DNA from: Anoplolepis gracilipes
Lineage: Eukaryota > Arthropoda > Insecta > Hymenoptera > Formicidae
Direction: 5' to 3'
Assembly: GCF_047496725.1 (NCBI RefSeq)
Contig: NC_132972.1
Span: forward strand, 10,255,001-10,319,000
Length of the DNA: 64,000 bases
Within the stretch, counting starts at the first letter, position 1. Each line of letters begins with the position of its first letter. Under the pieces are notes generated by a model, which did no database searches, had not been told where the DNA came from, and saw nothing but the letters and a program-made list of their open reading frames with translations. Positions 42,241-54,955 of this stretch are shown here, in pieces. The position numbers and the translations under genes were made by a program.

Positions 42241-42283
42241 AAATAATAATAACAATAATAATAATAATTATTATTATTATTTT
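42241..42283. repeat. (AAT)n/(ATT)n self-complementary repeat
   Basis: AAT units switch to ATT units at the centre, so the tract is a palindromic microsatellite. Confidence 0.9.
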
Positions 42284-42400
42284 AATTGTGTATTAATGCA
42301 TTATTATTATGCGAAATTTGGATTTTCTTTAATTGATAATTTATCTATTAATTAGAATTTAATGTATACAGATTATTCGATTAGAAAACGTAACATTATC

Positions 42401-42453
42401 AAAGACACCCGTTATAGCTTTAACAGAATAATAATTAAAGATAGCGGTGTCTT
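42401..42453. repeat. stem-loop of about 53 nt
   Basis: AAAGACACCCGTTATAGCTT at 42401 pairs, with small bulges, with the arm ending GATAGCGGTGTCTT. It resembles a small pre-miRNA, but the stem is short and no known miRNA seed was recognised. Confidence 0.45.
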
Positions 42454-43067
42454 CGAACATCTGCATCTGTTAGAGACACTCGAGTTGGAGTTAATCTGAC
42501 ACATTCCGCTATTTACACTTAATATATGTCAGTGTAAACAACACAGTTCACCTGGCTTTCGATTTATAAAAAGCAAAATCGTGCTGTATGTAATTGTTAG
42601 AATTAATAATGAAGAAGCAAATGATTCGTAAAATATTATATTCGGGAAATACAGCGTTGTTATATTTATATCCCTTGACATTTTTTAATTCTATATTTTG
42701 AATGATTTAATTGTATTTTATTTTTTTACATTCATCCGACGTAAACGAGTGATCTATACCTAAAGGGTAATTCTGTTTGAAAGTTGAAAACAGCAGAAAA
42801 ATTACGGAATTGTCGCGATTCTTATTGATTGCGAGCATTGTCTATTCACATCAATCCGATTTAAGCGGCCTGTGCACGATTCCACGACGTTCTCCCTCAC
42901 GTTTGACGCCACCTGACTATAATTCCTATCGAGCATATTATCCGCGCTCCCGGAGCGCCCGGTATTTCTGCGGCGCGTCTGCGTATACACACGCACGTCG
43001 CCTTGGGATGCGTACGGATTCGCGCGCGCAATATCCACCTGGCCGCAATCGGACGTGTGTGTATGTG

Positions 43068-43073
<6 letters not shown>

Positions 43074-43111
<38 letters not shown>
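43074..43111. repeat. (TA)n microsatellite
   Basis: About 19 TA units after a GTGTGTATGTGTATATG lead, at the edge of a CpG-rich block. Confidence 0.95.
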
Positions 43112-43115
<4 letters not shown>

Positions 43116-43973
43116 CATGTCAGCACATAGCTATTTGTATGTATACGTGACATGCGAAATACCGCATGCGGAATATTTACCAGAACCTACCTCTCAGATG
43201 TTTGGGACCCCTTAGGGCAGCGCGCGTATCACGAAACCTGCTTCAGACAACGGATTAACTCGGTTTAATTCCTCGGGGAAAAGCAAAACAACGTCTCATG
43301 TTCAACGGTAACTGTAGATACATAAAGACAAGAACATTGTCACGTTAAACTGTGCTCGAGGGAAGCTCGCTTCGTTTTATTGTGTAAAAAAAACCGCGCT
43401 GTGATTTCATTTTCTGATGCGTATTGTATGAAGCTATGAAATAATTGAATCTCGAAAATTAAGGAACGTCTTGTTTCGTTGGAAATTCTTTAATTGAGAT
43501 TTCTCATAAAATAAGAATTTCTCATTATTGTTTATTGTATTAATAATTACAAAACACATGTAAGAAGAAGAAAAGATGAGATAAGATGACATTCAGGCTT
43601 TGATGAGAAATAAGAGATATTCTTATTAAAACAACGCTTTTCGACAGCTAGATTATAGTAACAAAATTTCAGTCGAAATTTCCACGGCGTGTTTCCAACT
43701 ACGCAATTGTATTGTTCTGACGGCTAGTAGAGAAACCGCGATAATAGGTTGACAACTTTCCTTCGCGCGATATTTATCTCACAATCAGAATTACCATATC
43801 ACGTTCCCTTGAGGGCTAAGAAAGCCAGACGCAATCTAGAATCATTAAACAACGAATAGGAAATATAAAATATTCATATATAATATCACTTCTTTATATT
43901 AATAAATTTTCAATCGACTGTAATAATTAACAGTTGTGTATATAATACTTGACAATAAATTAATTTTGATCTC

Positions 43974-44017
43974 AATAATAATAATAACAACAAAAATAAT
44001 AATAATAATAATAATAT
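43974..44017. repeat. (AAT)n microsatellite
   Basis: AAT units with AAC interruptions. Confidence 0.92.
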
Positions 44018-47000
44018 ACATATACTTTATATTATAATTACAAATAATAATTGATAATTAATCTATGTATTATAATAAACATCCGTGTACGTGATGCGAA
44101 TTGTATAATAAGCACAGCGAATTATATAATCGATAATTAATTTCTGGTATAAAGCGCATTCCGAATATAATAACCGTAATGATAACTCAGTCAACTAAAT
44201 TTATTGTTAGTCATCTTTCAGATCATATCACGGATATTGCGTCGTATCCATGTGTGTGTACCTTTCGCTATTTTATTATATCAATATTTTTATTCGCGAT
44301 ATGTGTGGGAAGTGCATTTATATCGCAGCGGTAGTTTCGCTCTCGAAGTTACCTGGCGGAAACACGCGCCCTATCGCACGTACCGCGGGGGGTTTTCGAT
44401 CTTTGGCTCTCACGTAGGGTGCCTTGCGATCGATGCCCCTCACCCCACGTGGGAGGGAGGGACGTCAAATTCACCGCCGACGCGGCGTGACTCAACCAGA
44501 CGACTCATGCATAATTTATCTAGGCTTAATTAGTCGGGGTGAGGAAGGGGTTGAAGAGAAAAGCAGAAAAATACTTTCCATATATAAATAACCGTTACTG
44601 CCGTTAAGTAAACAGCGCATAAATCTGTAAATGACTTTTAGCCTCTCTCGTCTGTGACTCGTGACGTAGATTACACGCGGGAACGCGTTAACAGTCTACC
44701 CTCTTCCCACGATTTATCTGCGCTCGATCGGAATGAATTTGAGACGACGGGAGATGACTTTAACTAGGGAACTCTCTCGCAACTGTCTCTCGAGTTTACT
44801 AAGCTTCAAGTGTGTCGTGTAGAGTAGCTCGCGATGAGGGACGTGTACTTACTTTCTTGCATATGCTATAATGCAGGCTTAGAGGTTGAAACTAGTTTGA
44901 TGTGTCTTGTCAAATATCGCCGAAACTGTAGGTAAATGAGATAGAAGTTTTAATAGAAAAGCGTTTTCTAACTATGCATATTTAGATTTTTTTTTAAAGA
45001 TTTAATGGGGGAAAAAAGGAAGAAGAAAATTATTTTCAATTTTCTTCTAAAGCTTTTTCACAAAAAATATATTCACGTTTATGTGAAAGAACGAAGTGTT
45101 GAATTAACTTGATAAAAGTGTACTTCATTTACTAAAAAGCTTCAATTAAATTTATAATATTATAAATTGCACATGTATTTTTTAACTAAAATATATATCT
45201 TTCCATAATATCTCTAAAAATCGTAAAAAAATGAAAGAGCAGTTGTAAAAGTTTTCTTATAAGACTACTTTAAGAGCATACTCTCAAAAATATTCCTCGA
45301 TAGAAGAAATTTCCGATATACACGTACAATCGAGAATCACTCGCGGTTATATATTCATTGCTCAGAATTTTACTGCCGAGTAGCACTTTTAAAGGTTTTC
45401 GGGTGAACATGAGGCATAAAAAAGGTTCGTTTACTATCGATGAGGGAAACAGGTAACTGTCGACATTACGACACGTGTCTCTATCCGAGTTTAAAGCCGA
45501 GTAGCTTTTATCCAGCCAACGGCGGACTTACGTTTTCAGCGAATGACGGCGGATGCACAGCCGCATTCGGCTGATTTTATTCACCCGCGAACCGTAGCAG
45601 GTCTGATATACGACGCGATGTAAATTTCTAGATAGAAATCGATATCAAGCTCCCGTGGAACGCCAGCTAGTATTACGACTCATTTTTATAGGATTCGCGC
45701 AAGAGCCACTTCGCGCTAAACTTCTGTCAAAAGACGACTTTAATTTTTTTTTTTAGGAACCCTTTATTTTTCACGTACACTGGTTACCCTCTCGTGCATT
45801 GCTTGCCGTATATAAAACTTGGCTGGATACTTTTTATTTACGGACATACAACGCGGTTCGCTCGACTGATTAGACCGCTGCGATAAACTCGCGCATGTGC
45901 ATAGTCAGCGTGAAGGAAAAATAAACTTACATTCACGCGATGATATATGGCAAAAATTATACAGAGCGATTTAAAAAATACATATGAATACGACGAATTG
46001 TAAAATTTTTATTAGTCACTTAAAAATCCATTCTAAATCTTATAAAAATATTTTGTGCGCGTTTGATATTTTCTTTTATATTAAATTATTATTTTTTTTA
46101 ATATTAATGTTTAGAAGAGAAAAAAAAAGAAATAGAAAAGTTTAATAATAGTCGGCATATATTTATATTACCCATATTAATTTCGTATTAATTTGGTTGT
46201 CAAGTTTTATTAAACCGAGTTGCATACGGTTCTCATGATCGTTGATTTATTTGACGATCGCGTTTCTCGATATTAGGATCAATTTACCTACATGCACGAC
46301 CGTGGATTATGACTCGTATCGAATTTCATTTCCAGTTGTAGCTGGATGATTCATTAGTACGTCGAATGAAAATGAAGGAGAGCGTGCGCGAGGGGTATCA
46401 AAACATATCTTAGGTATCGCGCGGGTTCATTTTCAAACACGAACATTATTTCCCGTTGGAGAAAACGAGCTTTGCCACGACGGAATCCCGTTGTACGAGT
46501 AATCGACCGGAAAAGATGCATCGAAAATTTCTTACGTTATCGTATTCGCGTTTGAACGTGATTTGCGATTTCCACTTTGAGACTATTCCTGCTTCGATTA
46601 AATTTCGGTTAGAGGAAATCATGTGGAATAATCCCACATGCTTTTAGTTTAAAGGTAATATTAACACAAAATATCATAATGTAATAAAAATCGTTTCGTC
46701 TGTCTTTAAATTTTTAATATTTTAAATTTGTAAAATTTTTAATAATCTTAAAATGTACATTTTTTTAAATAAAAAGATAGGAAATTCAATGTACACAGTA
46801 AAAATGACAGAATAAAAATTAATAAATTTAATAATTAAAATGAACATATGTATGATGAATAATAATCTCCCAGCAATATATTAAATAAGTAGATAAATAC
46901 AGATAAATAGATCGTAGAGAAGATCTGTTCGAATGTCTTGTATTGTAGTTGTACAATTTTTCTGTCATGACTCATAACTTTGGAAACCGCGACGATCGCT

Positions 47001-47100
47001 CGAGCGGTAATTTGCTCGAAAGCGTTTCGACATATTTGCTACCGAAAGTTTAGCAGATGTAGAACGATGGATAATTCATCGCGCTACTTTCTGTTCGCAG

Positions 47101-47311
47101 CTTCGATGAGACGTCGATGGACAGCTGCATATTGGCTACCGTCGACGAGGGCCGCCGAATCAGTGACTTGTCAGGCGAGTCTGTGAAGGACGGTAACGAG
47201 GTGGAAGTGACGTCATTGGAGGAAGCCAAGTCGGTCATAGCGGCACTTAGGGCGAGGCAACGGGCGCAGGCCCACCAGATGCTCGCCTGGCGGAGGACCC
47301 TTAAATTGCAG
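47101..47311 (+). CDS. coiled-coil gene, internal exon with GC donor
   Basis: Acceptor ctttctgttcgcag, then C|TTC GAT GAG ACG. It ends TTGCAG|gcaagt, a GC donor with otherwise perfect consensus. No GT donor nearby keeps the frame into the next exon. It encodes FDETSMDSCILATVDEG through RRTLKLQ, 70 full codons. Confidence 0.82.
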
Positions 47312-50300
47312 GCAAGTTTCAATTACGAAGAATTTCTACATGCGAAGCCAATCTCATTCCGTTTCGTCTTGGCTGAAGAAACCGACCGGTGGAGGCAAAG
47401 AGGGGGACGCGAAAAACGATCGATCAAAGCTATTACTTCTGAAAACCATAAAACACGTTCGGCCCGAACCGATGTTACGGACAGTGAAATATTAGATATA
47501 CGGTGATCCATTTAAATACGACCGGTTACGTATCCTCGCCGTAGTTTGAAGCGAACGAGAAAATGTTCTAAATAAACATTGCCCGCTTCTATATTTCAGA
47601 CTAGTAAACTGCAATTGACATACCCATTAAAGTCGAAAATATTAACGCGCAGTTTCACCGGGCATCGATGTCGAAGCTCAATTCGCTAGAAATGTTTTAT
47701 TTCGTATATGAAAAATATATCCGTAAAATAAAAAATCCTGAAGTATTTTGTTAAAAAAAAAAAAGAAAAAAAAAAGAACTGAAACTCTCTCCGAGTTTTA
47801 TCGGATAATTCATCGTGTTAAAATACTTGCCGATTTTGAGCATGTTGTATGCATAATTCATCGTTTATGATGCCGATAGAGAAAGACTTTTGACGGATGA
47901 ACAAAACGACACTGTGTTGCCACGAGTCATTGCCATAAAAGATTTCTCGTGCACTTTCGAGACAAGCCGAAGCATCTCGTGACATCCTACGATTTCGCGT
48001 CTGACTTTGCGTGACTGCAGACGATTCCCGGTTTGCGAGGTAGCTCTGTGCAAAAAAAAAGGGAGTCCCCCATTAAATTCACCGGGAGATCCGCGGGGAA
48101 TAATTGCTACGAAATAATCCTCTTTCTCAGACTATTCGGTTAGTCGCGCGGGGAAGTACTGTCTGGAATCGCCGATGCAGATTATAGATAACGACTTTCC
48201 GTGTACTTTTGTCGAATCTAAACGAGGAACTATTAATACGTTGATGTATTCATTACGAGGCGATTTTTTAATGTCGGTCTACGCACGAATAGTACGCCCG
48301 CGCATAAAAGGGTGTGATTTTGAAGAACAATTTTCTCTTTTTATATCTATTTTTCTATTTATTTTTACCAAAGAGAATTATTTTTTTAAATAATATATAA
48401 TCTATTATTATAGATGAGATGATGATTCGCATCGCATCGTTGAATACATGTGTTCATATATCACACTTACACGAACAGTTATAAAAATATTTTTTTTTAT
48501 ACAAATTGTATTACTAATTTTAATTTTTTGTTGCTTTGAAAATTAAAAAACGATAATTTAAAATTTATTTTTTTCTTATTTTAAATTTTAAATAATGTAC
48601 TTTTTACAGATCAAACAATTAAGAACATTGTAATTATCTTATTGAAAAATATATGCAGAAAATATAGATTGAATCTTTTTCTTTTTAGCTTTACGACATG
48701 ATGACATGAAAGCGTGATTGATAAATATTAGGGTATATTAAGTTCCTAATAACATAATAGTAGGATGATTTCATATGACACATTACACAGAAAAGTATAT
48801 ACATATATCAAAATTTTTTTTCGTATTTTTTTACGTCAAAAATACTCTTTGTGTAATATTAGCTCTCTACTGTTTTCATAAATGCAGAATCTCTCTTCTA
48901 AAGCATTAACCGGTCATTCACATTGCACGGCAAAACATCTCAATTATTTTCTTTACGTGCTCGAAATGCGTGTGATGCGCAATAGCACCTGTGGTCCGTC
49001 TTACGGTGCCATTTAGCACAATAGCGAGAGTAATGGACTCGCGCCCCCTCCCTACCTCCCTCCTCCTCCCTTGTCGAGGAAAGGACGGAAGGAAGAGACG
49101 CGACGCACGATGTTCATGCAAAGTGATGGCCGGATACATGCCCGTATACCGTTGTGCAAACACGCAGTTTCACGACATGTGTAGACGGACCGCACTACTT
49201 GCGTACTGCCAGTATAGCGCATATCCCGTAAAGTAAACAGAGACTTAAGATCTGCACGCGTTTATGCAGATGCGAACGGGTGTTCGATGTAAAAATGCAA
49301 TTTTTTATATACCGTACGCCCCGGTTTCCCGTGAGCGATATCGCTCAAACGGTATCTCAATCGGGATGATAAATTACGCGAGGGAATTGTACACGAAGAA
49401 ATTAATTAACGGCGCTAAGTAAATACTAATAACAACAGCGGCGATTGCGCTCGCTAATTAATTACTTGTTTCATATCCGACCGTCGCGAATCGCTTCATT
49501 ATTAATTATCGATGTTTATATGATAATATATGTGATAAAAAGCTGTTTATTCGGGCGATTAATACGGGAAATGGACACACGACTGACGTTTATACGTAAC
49601 GATTTTGCAGGAGGATCTGGTGGCCCGACTGACGCGAGAGAAAGCCGAACAACTGCGGACGTTGTCGTCGCAGCTCCTACTGTTCGAATCCAGACTCTGC
49701 AGGAAGCAAAAGGAGATCGAAGCCAGTCTAAGTCAGCGAGAATCCATTATTCTACGACAACAAAGGGTGATTAGACAATTACAGAACAGATTGGCGGAGA
49801 GGAGCACAGGTACCAGAGATTCGCCACCCTGCGACGCCCTGGACAGATTGGATAGTTTAGGTGATAGCGACAGCGCTGTGGTGCTTGAGGAAACCGCCGA
49901 TGATCCTGCACCGCCGAGGTATATTTTTTTTTTTTATAATAAATTACTATGAAAAATATCGTTTTGCTTGTTTTCATTCATACAAAGTGGAGTCGATAAA
50001 AGCTTATATAAAGAATAATTAAAAAGAGGGAAAGATAAAATTTAAGATAAAAATTAAGAATAAATTAGAAGATGAAATTGTAAATGTGAGAGCACGAAAA
50101 TATCAGATATTAAAAGATACAATTTCAATTTTATTTTAAAAAATATAACAATTTTGAATTTCTGACGTTTATTTACACGTGATTGTATTATCTCTATTTA
50201 TATTATGGAAATTCACGTAATATTGAAAATAATGTTACGATTTATAATATTACATGGTGGAGAAAACTAATTTTATGTAAAGAATTAGGATTTGGTACAG

Positions 50301-51282
50301 AGTTACTATTTATATATTTTTATACTGTCCTGTACAATATTGTGAAAATATTTAAAGAATCAAAAAATATATGTGTATGTATATATTAAAATATATATAC
50401 ACAAGGGTTATAACATTAAAAATAAAATTCTATACTCAAATATATATATATAAATTGTTTAAAATGAGCTTACTATTGTAATTCTGATTTTCTACAGATT
50501 TCGTTCTAATATCACTGATGTGACTGTGATCCGTTCCGTATCTGATGCGGTGGAGCCGTCAAACAAATACTCATCGATGCGAAGATGCAACGGTTTTCTC
50601 AGAAGACCAGAGATCTTGGAAACCGTGTATTCGGTGGAGGAAGACGGCGACAGCGAGAATAATCAGGATCCGTCCGAGTCGACGGAAAACTCGGAATACG
50701 AAGATAGGAGAGCGAAAAACTTGGGTAACGGAAAAGGCAGACTTCAGGATCTTTATGGCAGTTTCGAGAGGCTGGCACAAGAAGCGGATTCTCCGCCCAG
50801 CGAAAGACCCAGAGACGAAAGTCAGCAGGCTCAGGTAAAAGCGAGCGACTTGAATGAAATCTTATCGGCGAATAAGAGAGAGTTCAATTTTTCAAGAAAT
50901 AGTTGTGACGTATTTGGGATACCATAATCTTTGAAATACAATACAAATTTTAATTAAAAATTTAATATATGTAAATTTCTATCTTGATCTAAGAAATATT
51001 TTACACACACATATTAATTTTTATGTTGCTTAGTTACTGAAAATGCTACTGTCATGCATGTGTAAATTGATTTTCCGGAGAAACACATTCTACTTATCCT
51101 TTCAGGTAACGTACAATAGGGTAATGAGCAATCACAGATCCGTGACAAAGCCAAAAGATGTGAAGTACAAGAGGATAAACAAGGCAAAATCGAAAAGTCT
51201 CGAAGAACTCAGAGGACGTCTTAGAAATTGGGTTGAAAAAGGGAATAAAATAGCTATATCGCTGGATCAGTCATATGCCTGA
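47101..51282 (+). CDS. coiled-coil protein, 3' part of gene (last four coding exons), not recognised
   Basis: Exons 47101-47311, 49611-49918, 50498-50834 and 51106-51282 join in frame to 343 residues ending in TGA. The first exon opens inside a codon with no nearby start, so upstream exons exist that I could not locate. The order is an acidic segment (SCILATVDEGRRISDLSGES), a strong coiled coil of about 95 residues across the first two exons (SLEEAKSVIAALRARQ ... LRTLSSQLLLFESRL ... IILRQQRVIRQLQNRL), an acidic Ser/Pro-rich linker (EEDGDSENNQDPSESTENSE), and a basic C-terminus (KSKSLEELRGRLRNWVEK). No transmembrane segment or catalytic motif is visible. The composition suggests a cytoskeletal or scaffold protein; this is inference only. 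Gene structure is well supported, identity is unknown. Confidence 0.82.
47312..49610 (+). other. 2.3-kb GC-AG intron of the coiled-coil gene
   Basis: Starts gcaagt, ends gattttgcag. It contains CpG-rich pockets (near 47870-48180 and 48920-49340) and TTAATTAA/TAATTA sites near 49400-49465. No extra exon is supported. Confidence 0.75.
49611..49918 (+). CDS. coiled-coil gene, exon encoding most of the heptads
   Basis: Acceptor acgattttgcag, donor CCGAG|gtatat. It continues the helix with EDLVARLTREKAEQLRTLSS and ends with an acidic segment, VVLEETADDPAPP. Base composition is GC-richer than the flanking introns. Confidence 0.87.
50498..50834 (+). CDS. coiled-coil gene, acidic linker exon
   Basis: Acceptor gattttctacag, donor GCTCAG|gtaaaa. 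The split Arg codon is restored (AG plus A). It encodes FRSNITDVTVIRSVSDAVEP and then acidic, Ser-rich sequence, ending ESQQAQ. Confidence 0.85.
51106..51282 (+). CDS. coiled-coil gene, terminal coding exon
   Basis: Acceptor tatcctttcag, phase 0. It encodes VTYNRVMSNHRSVTKPKDVK, then a Lys/Arg-rich helix and the end SLDQSYA with TGA at 51280-51282. Confidence 0.82.
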   Translation, partial: VTYNRVMSNHRSVTKPKDVKYKRINKAKSKSLEELRGRLRNWVEKGNKIAISLDQSYA

Positions 51283-51810
51283 GCTTACTCTACTGCGTAT
51301 ATGAAAGTATATAAATTATTATTATTTTACGAACGAGCATAATGACTACTATCAAATATGTAATGTCTAAAAAAGTTTAATTTTACCCATAAGATACGCG
51401 ATTATTAAGAAATGGACTGCGTAAAGTCGCTACAGTGTATTTAATTGATAAAATATCATTGTGCTCCATGTGATATTTACTGTAGTATCTTTTCACATTA
51501 ATTATGCACCTATGTCAGAGATGAACGATTCGGCGAGACTTGTGATATGATTTTATTGTATAAAGGCATAGTTAGGAAGAATTTTATTATCTTGCAAGAA
51601 AATTATTAATACTTAAGTGCCATGGTGAAAATTTGTAATACTATGATATTGTGTAAATATTTGTGTAAATTATTTGTAAACTTACATACATACAGAATTT
51701 CACATATACACACAACATTTCTAAGAATTTTTAATGCCTGCATATACATACAGCATATTTTTATGATTGAGCATTTACTAACAAAATTTTTACATTATTT
51801 TTGAAAGGGT

Positions 51811-51820
51811 AATAAATAAA
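51811..51820 (+). terminator. candidate poly(A) signals of the coiled-coil gene
   Basis: Overlapping AATAAA hexamers at 51811 and 51815 are the first canonical ones after the stop codon at 51282. They imply a 3' UTR of about 550 bp. Confidence 0.45.
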
Positions 51821-52967
51821 ATAAAGATAATATCAAATGCATTGATGTAATAAAAAATAAATAATCTTGAGATTAAAAAGATTTAGGATTGCATATAATT
51901 TCACCATGGTACTTATGCATTAACATATATGACATTTGTCTATAGATGAATTTTCAAGAAAACATTTCAATGATTTTTTTTTATAGACAACGTAAATTTC
52001 TGTTTGTTTCCTTGTACTAAAGTCAAGCAAGAAATATTTCATAGCCTAAATTTTAAGAGAGAGATTTGAATTATGAATCTATATATAATTAAATGTATAT
52101 CTTTGCGTAATGGTTATTATTAATATGAAAATGCGTGATATATTTCTTTGAATATATCTAATGACATCAAAATAAGATATAATTTTTACTTTTCATTAAA
52201 TAATATTTGTTTAGTATTATATTCTTGATTAACAAATATTTTACGTCATGTTTTTTTATCGAAAATTTAAATAACTAAATTTTCTTTTTATTAAACAAAA
52301 TTATTTAGAAATAATTATACCAATTTCTCTATCAAACAGGGTCAAGACGCGAACAATCAAATTAATCGATATTTTTTTTTAACAAAAAATCATGGACGAA
52401 TTCGCTCTGTTTAACGATAAATATTAAACAGTGGCATATATTGAATGAATTAGGCTCATTTTTTAAAATGTTATACAAAATATATACAGAAACACACGTA
52501 TACTATACAAACTTAATGTTCTTGTCAATCTACTTAAGCAAATGTTCTTTTTTGTGCCTATCTTTCTATAAGCAAATGTGAGGACATATAATAAACTTCG
52601 ATCTTAATATTTACTCAACACCTCAAGTAATCATGATAATCAGATTGTATGAAGTAAAATACTTAATATTTTTAATAAAACTTCTGCATACAAAATATAA
52701 AAGTTTCTATCTAATGTGCTTTGCATTGATTCAAAAAGCCTATATTTGCAATTATAAAAGTGTAATTACTCGATTATTGAAAACTCGTACACAATTTTTA
52801 TTTTCAAAACATCTCATAATAAACTACACAAAAAATATTAAAAAATATATACATAACTTAAAAACATTCCTGTCTCCTTATATTCAAGACAAAATTTTAT
52901 AAAATTTAGATATTCTATTGTATAAAATTCATAAAAGCTAAATTTATATTAAATATAAACTATCTGA

Positions 52968-52972
<5 letters not shown>

Positions 52973-53012
<40 letters not shown>
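52973..53012. repeat. (GT)n microsatellite
   Basis: About 20 GT units in the spacer between the coiled-coil gene and Hen1. Confidence 0.97.
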
Positions 53013-53015
<3 letters not shown>

Positions 53016-54810
53016 CTTCGCACGCGAATATATAGCTCGAGTGACAACAATTTATAAAAAATATAAGCTTCGTAATTGCACTATTTATAATAATATTGTT
53101 ACCCGCACGTGCATTTTACTATTCTTTTCATAAAATAAGAAAGTACGCTCGAAAATATTAGCTCTGTGCAAATCGCTTGTGATGCAAATGACTTCTTCAC
53201 TGGATGCATCTATTTGGCTATTTCATTATTATACTTTCGAGCAGACAAGTATAAGAAAGCTATCGACAATCCATATTTTTGCAAAATAAAAGAAAAGTAG
53301 AAAGAGAATGAATGCCTCTGTGGCAATACATTTGTAAATAATTGGAAATGTGAATATAATGTGTGAATATGTATGTGTGTATGTGTATATATTGTGTTTG
53401 TCTAAAGATATAGATTCTACAATCTAATTATATAGATAAATCTATATAATTATTGAAATGATAAATTGTAATAATAATATTATTGAGTTTTATGTTCCTG
53501 TTAGACTGATTAACAGTCATTGAGAGATCTCGTGCATAATATAGTTGCACGTATATTATAGATGCATATGACAAAAGAATATGAAAAAATATATAAATAT
53601 ATCTGTATAAATATATGAAATATATAAAATATATGTCAAAGTGTAATGTAATATTGCATCTGTTTACTAATGCAAAAGAGATCAAATCTTCGAGGTGCAC
53701 AAGCAAACGATGTGAAATTAAATGTCACTTCGGCTTATATCACCATGTGAGTATACACGTGTAATGGTGCCCAAGTATAGAAAAAAAGAAACAATTATTT
53801 TAATTTATATAAAATCATGTAACGTGTATACTGTATCGCTTTACTAGAAAATGAGTAGACTGCTAATAATATTCTGTCTTGCAATTATTTTAATTATTAT
53901 TAAATCTCCCAAATATAAATTATGTCGATGGAATATACTGATATATAATTTACTGTCAATCCTATCTTTCCAATCGTTTCCTATAGAATATTATACATAA
54001 AATAAATTTCGGGAAACTCAAACTCGCGGAGACAAAGATTCTATTAAAAATCTGTGTATTTTCAGAATAACTGTTAACACTGTTTGCTTATCAGTACACC
54101 ATGAATAATTAGGAAATTCTAAAATGATCAGCTTATAAAAACTGCAATAATAGGCATTTATCAATTCAGATTTTAACTGTATGAAATAAATATTCAATAT
54201 TATATATAATATAATAGAATCATTAACATATAATTTTTAATAATATTAAAATATTAATTTTAAAAAAATGTGAGATCAAAAATATTAAAAAAAATAAAAA
54301 TACGAAGATTTTATGCGAAAGATTATTAAGTAAAACAATTATACGAATGTAAAAAATAAATATAGAAATGTAAAAATTCATTACTCTAAATAAGTTCGAA
54401 AATTACGACAAAAATATTCTACTATTGCAGAAAATATACTGTCAATATAGAGTTAATTATAAATTAATAAAATATATACATACTTGACGATAACACGCAA
54501 TAATCGTACTGTTCTGGATAAGAAAATAATGTTGTGAAGTATACGAAGGAAATTTTAAAATCGATTCACATGACACGTAGAAGTAGATCCGGAACACTGA
54601 CATCTAAATATATCACGTAAAATACATTCACGATAATCTCTTGCAAGATTAACTAATTAAACAACTACAAAAGATACGAAATCGAAAGAGTCTACGGTTT
54701 CTCACGAGAATAACTGCAACCAAAAATTCTGTTAGCGCGATACTGATTCTCGAAATATCGAAACACCTTGCGATTCTCGAAGTTAAAATCACTGAGCCCC
54801 TCTTTCATAT

Positions 54811-54955
54811 AGGTAAATTTTCACGAGCCGCTGAAACGATTGTTTGAGCGACAAAAGGATCACGTGACCAAAAATGACGAATTGATATCTTTATTTTTAG
54901 TCACGTGATCCTTTTTGTCGCTCAATCAGTTTCAGCGGCTCGTGAAAATTTACCT
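54811..54955. repeat. 145-bp inverted repeat (long hairpin) with CACGTG sites
   Basis: Arm 54811-54875 and arm 54893-54955 are reverse complements apart from a few indels and one substitution. The outer 27 bases match perfectly, beginning AGGTAAATTTTCACGAGC and ending GCTGAAAC. The inner stems GAGCGACAAAA and GGATCACGTGAC also pair. The loop is about 17 nt. Each arm carries TCACGTGA. It lies about 850 bp upstream of the Hen1 promoter region. It may be a fold-back transposon remnant or a transcribed hairpin. Confidence 0.85.

Larger units (their letters stand above)
31969..47100. other. spacer or long intron of the coiled-coil gene
   Basis: CpG-rich blocks near 32100-32510, 32880-33360, 34380-34830, 35920-36340, 37090-37520, 39380-39800, 42840-43260, 44320-44800 and 45340-45920 alternate with AT-rich sequence. 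The exon at 47101 opens in mid-codon, so some of this must be intron. I could not place the preceding exon. Confidence 0.55.

Noticed and set aside
45540..45600. Possible upstream exon of the coiled-coil gene (after cgttttcag, before gtctga)
   Set aside because: The phase needed to join the exon at 47101 contains a stop, and the donor is weak.
47312..47506. Reading straight on from the 47101 exon as coding sequence
   Set aside because: The next exon continues the heptad pattern exactly from the GC donor. Read-through is kept only as a possible truncated isoform.
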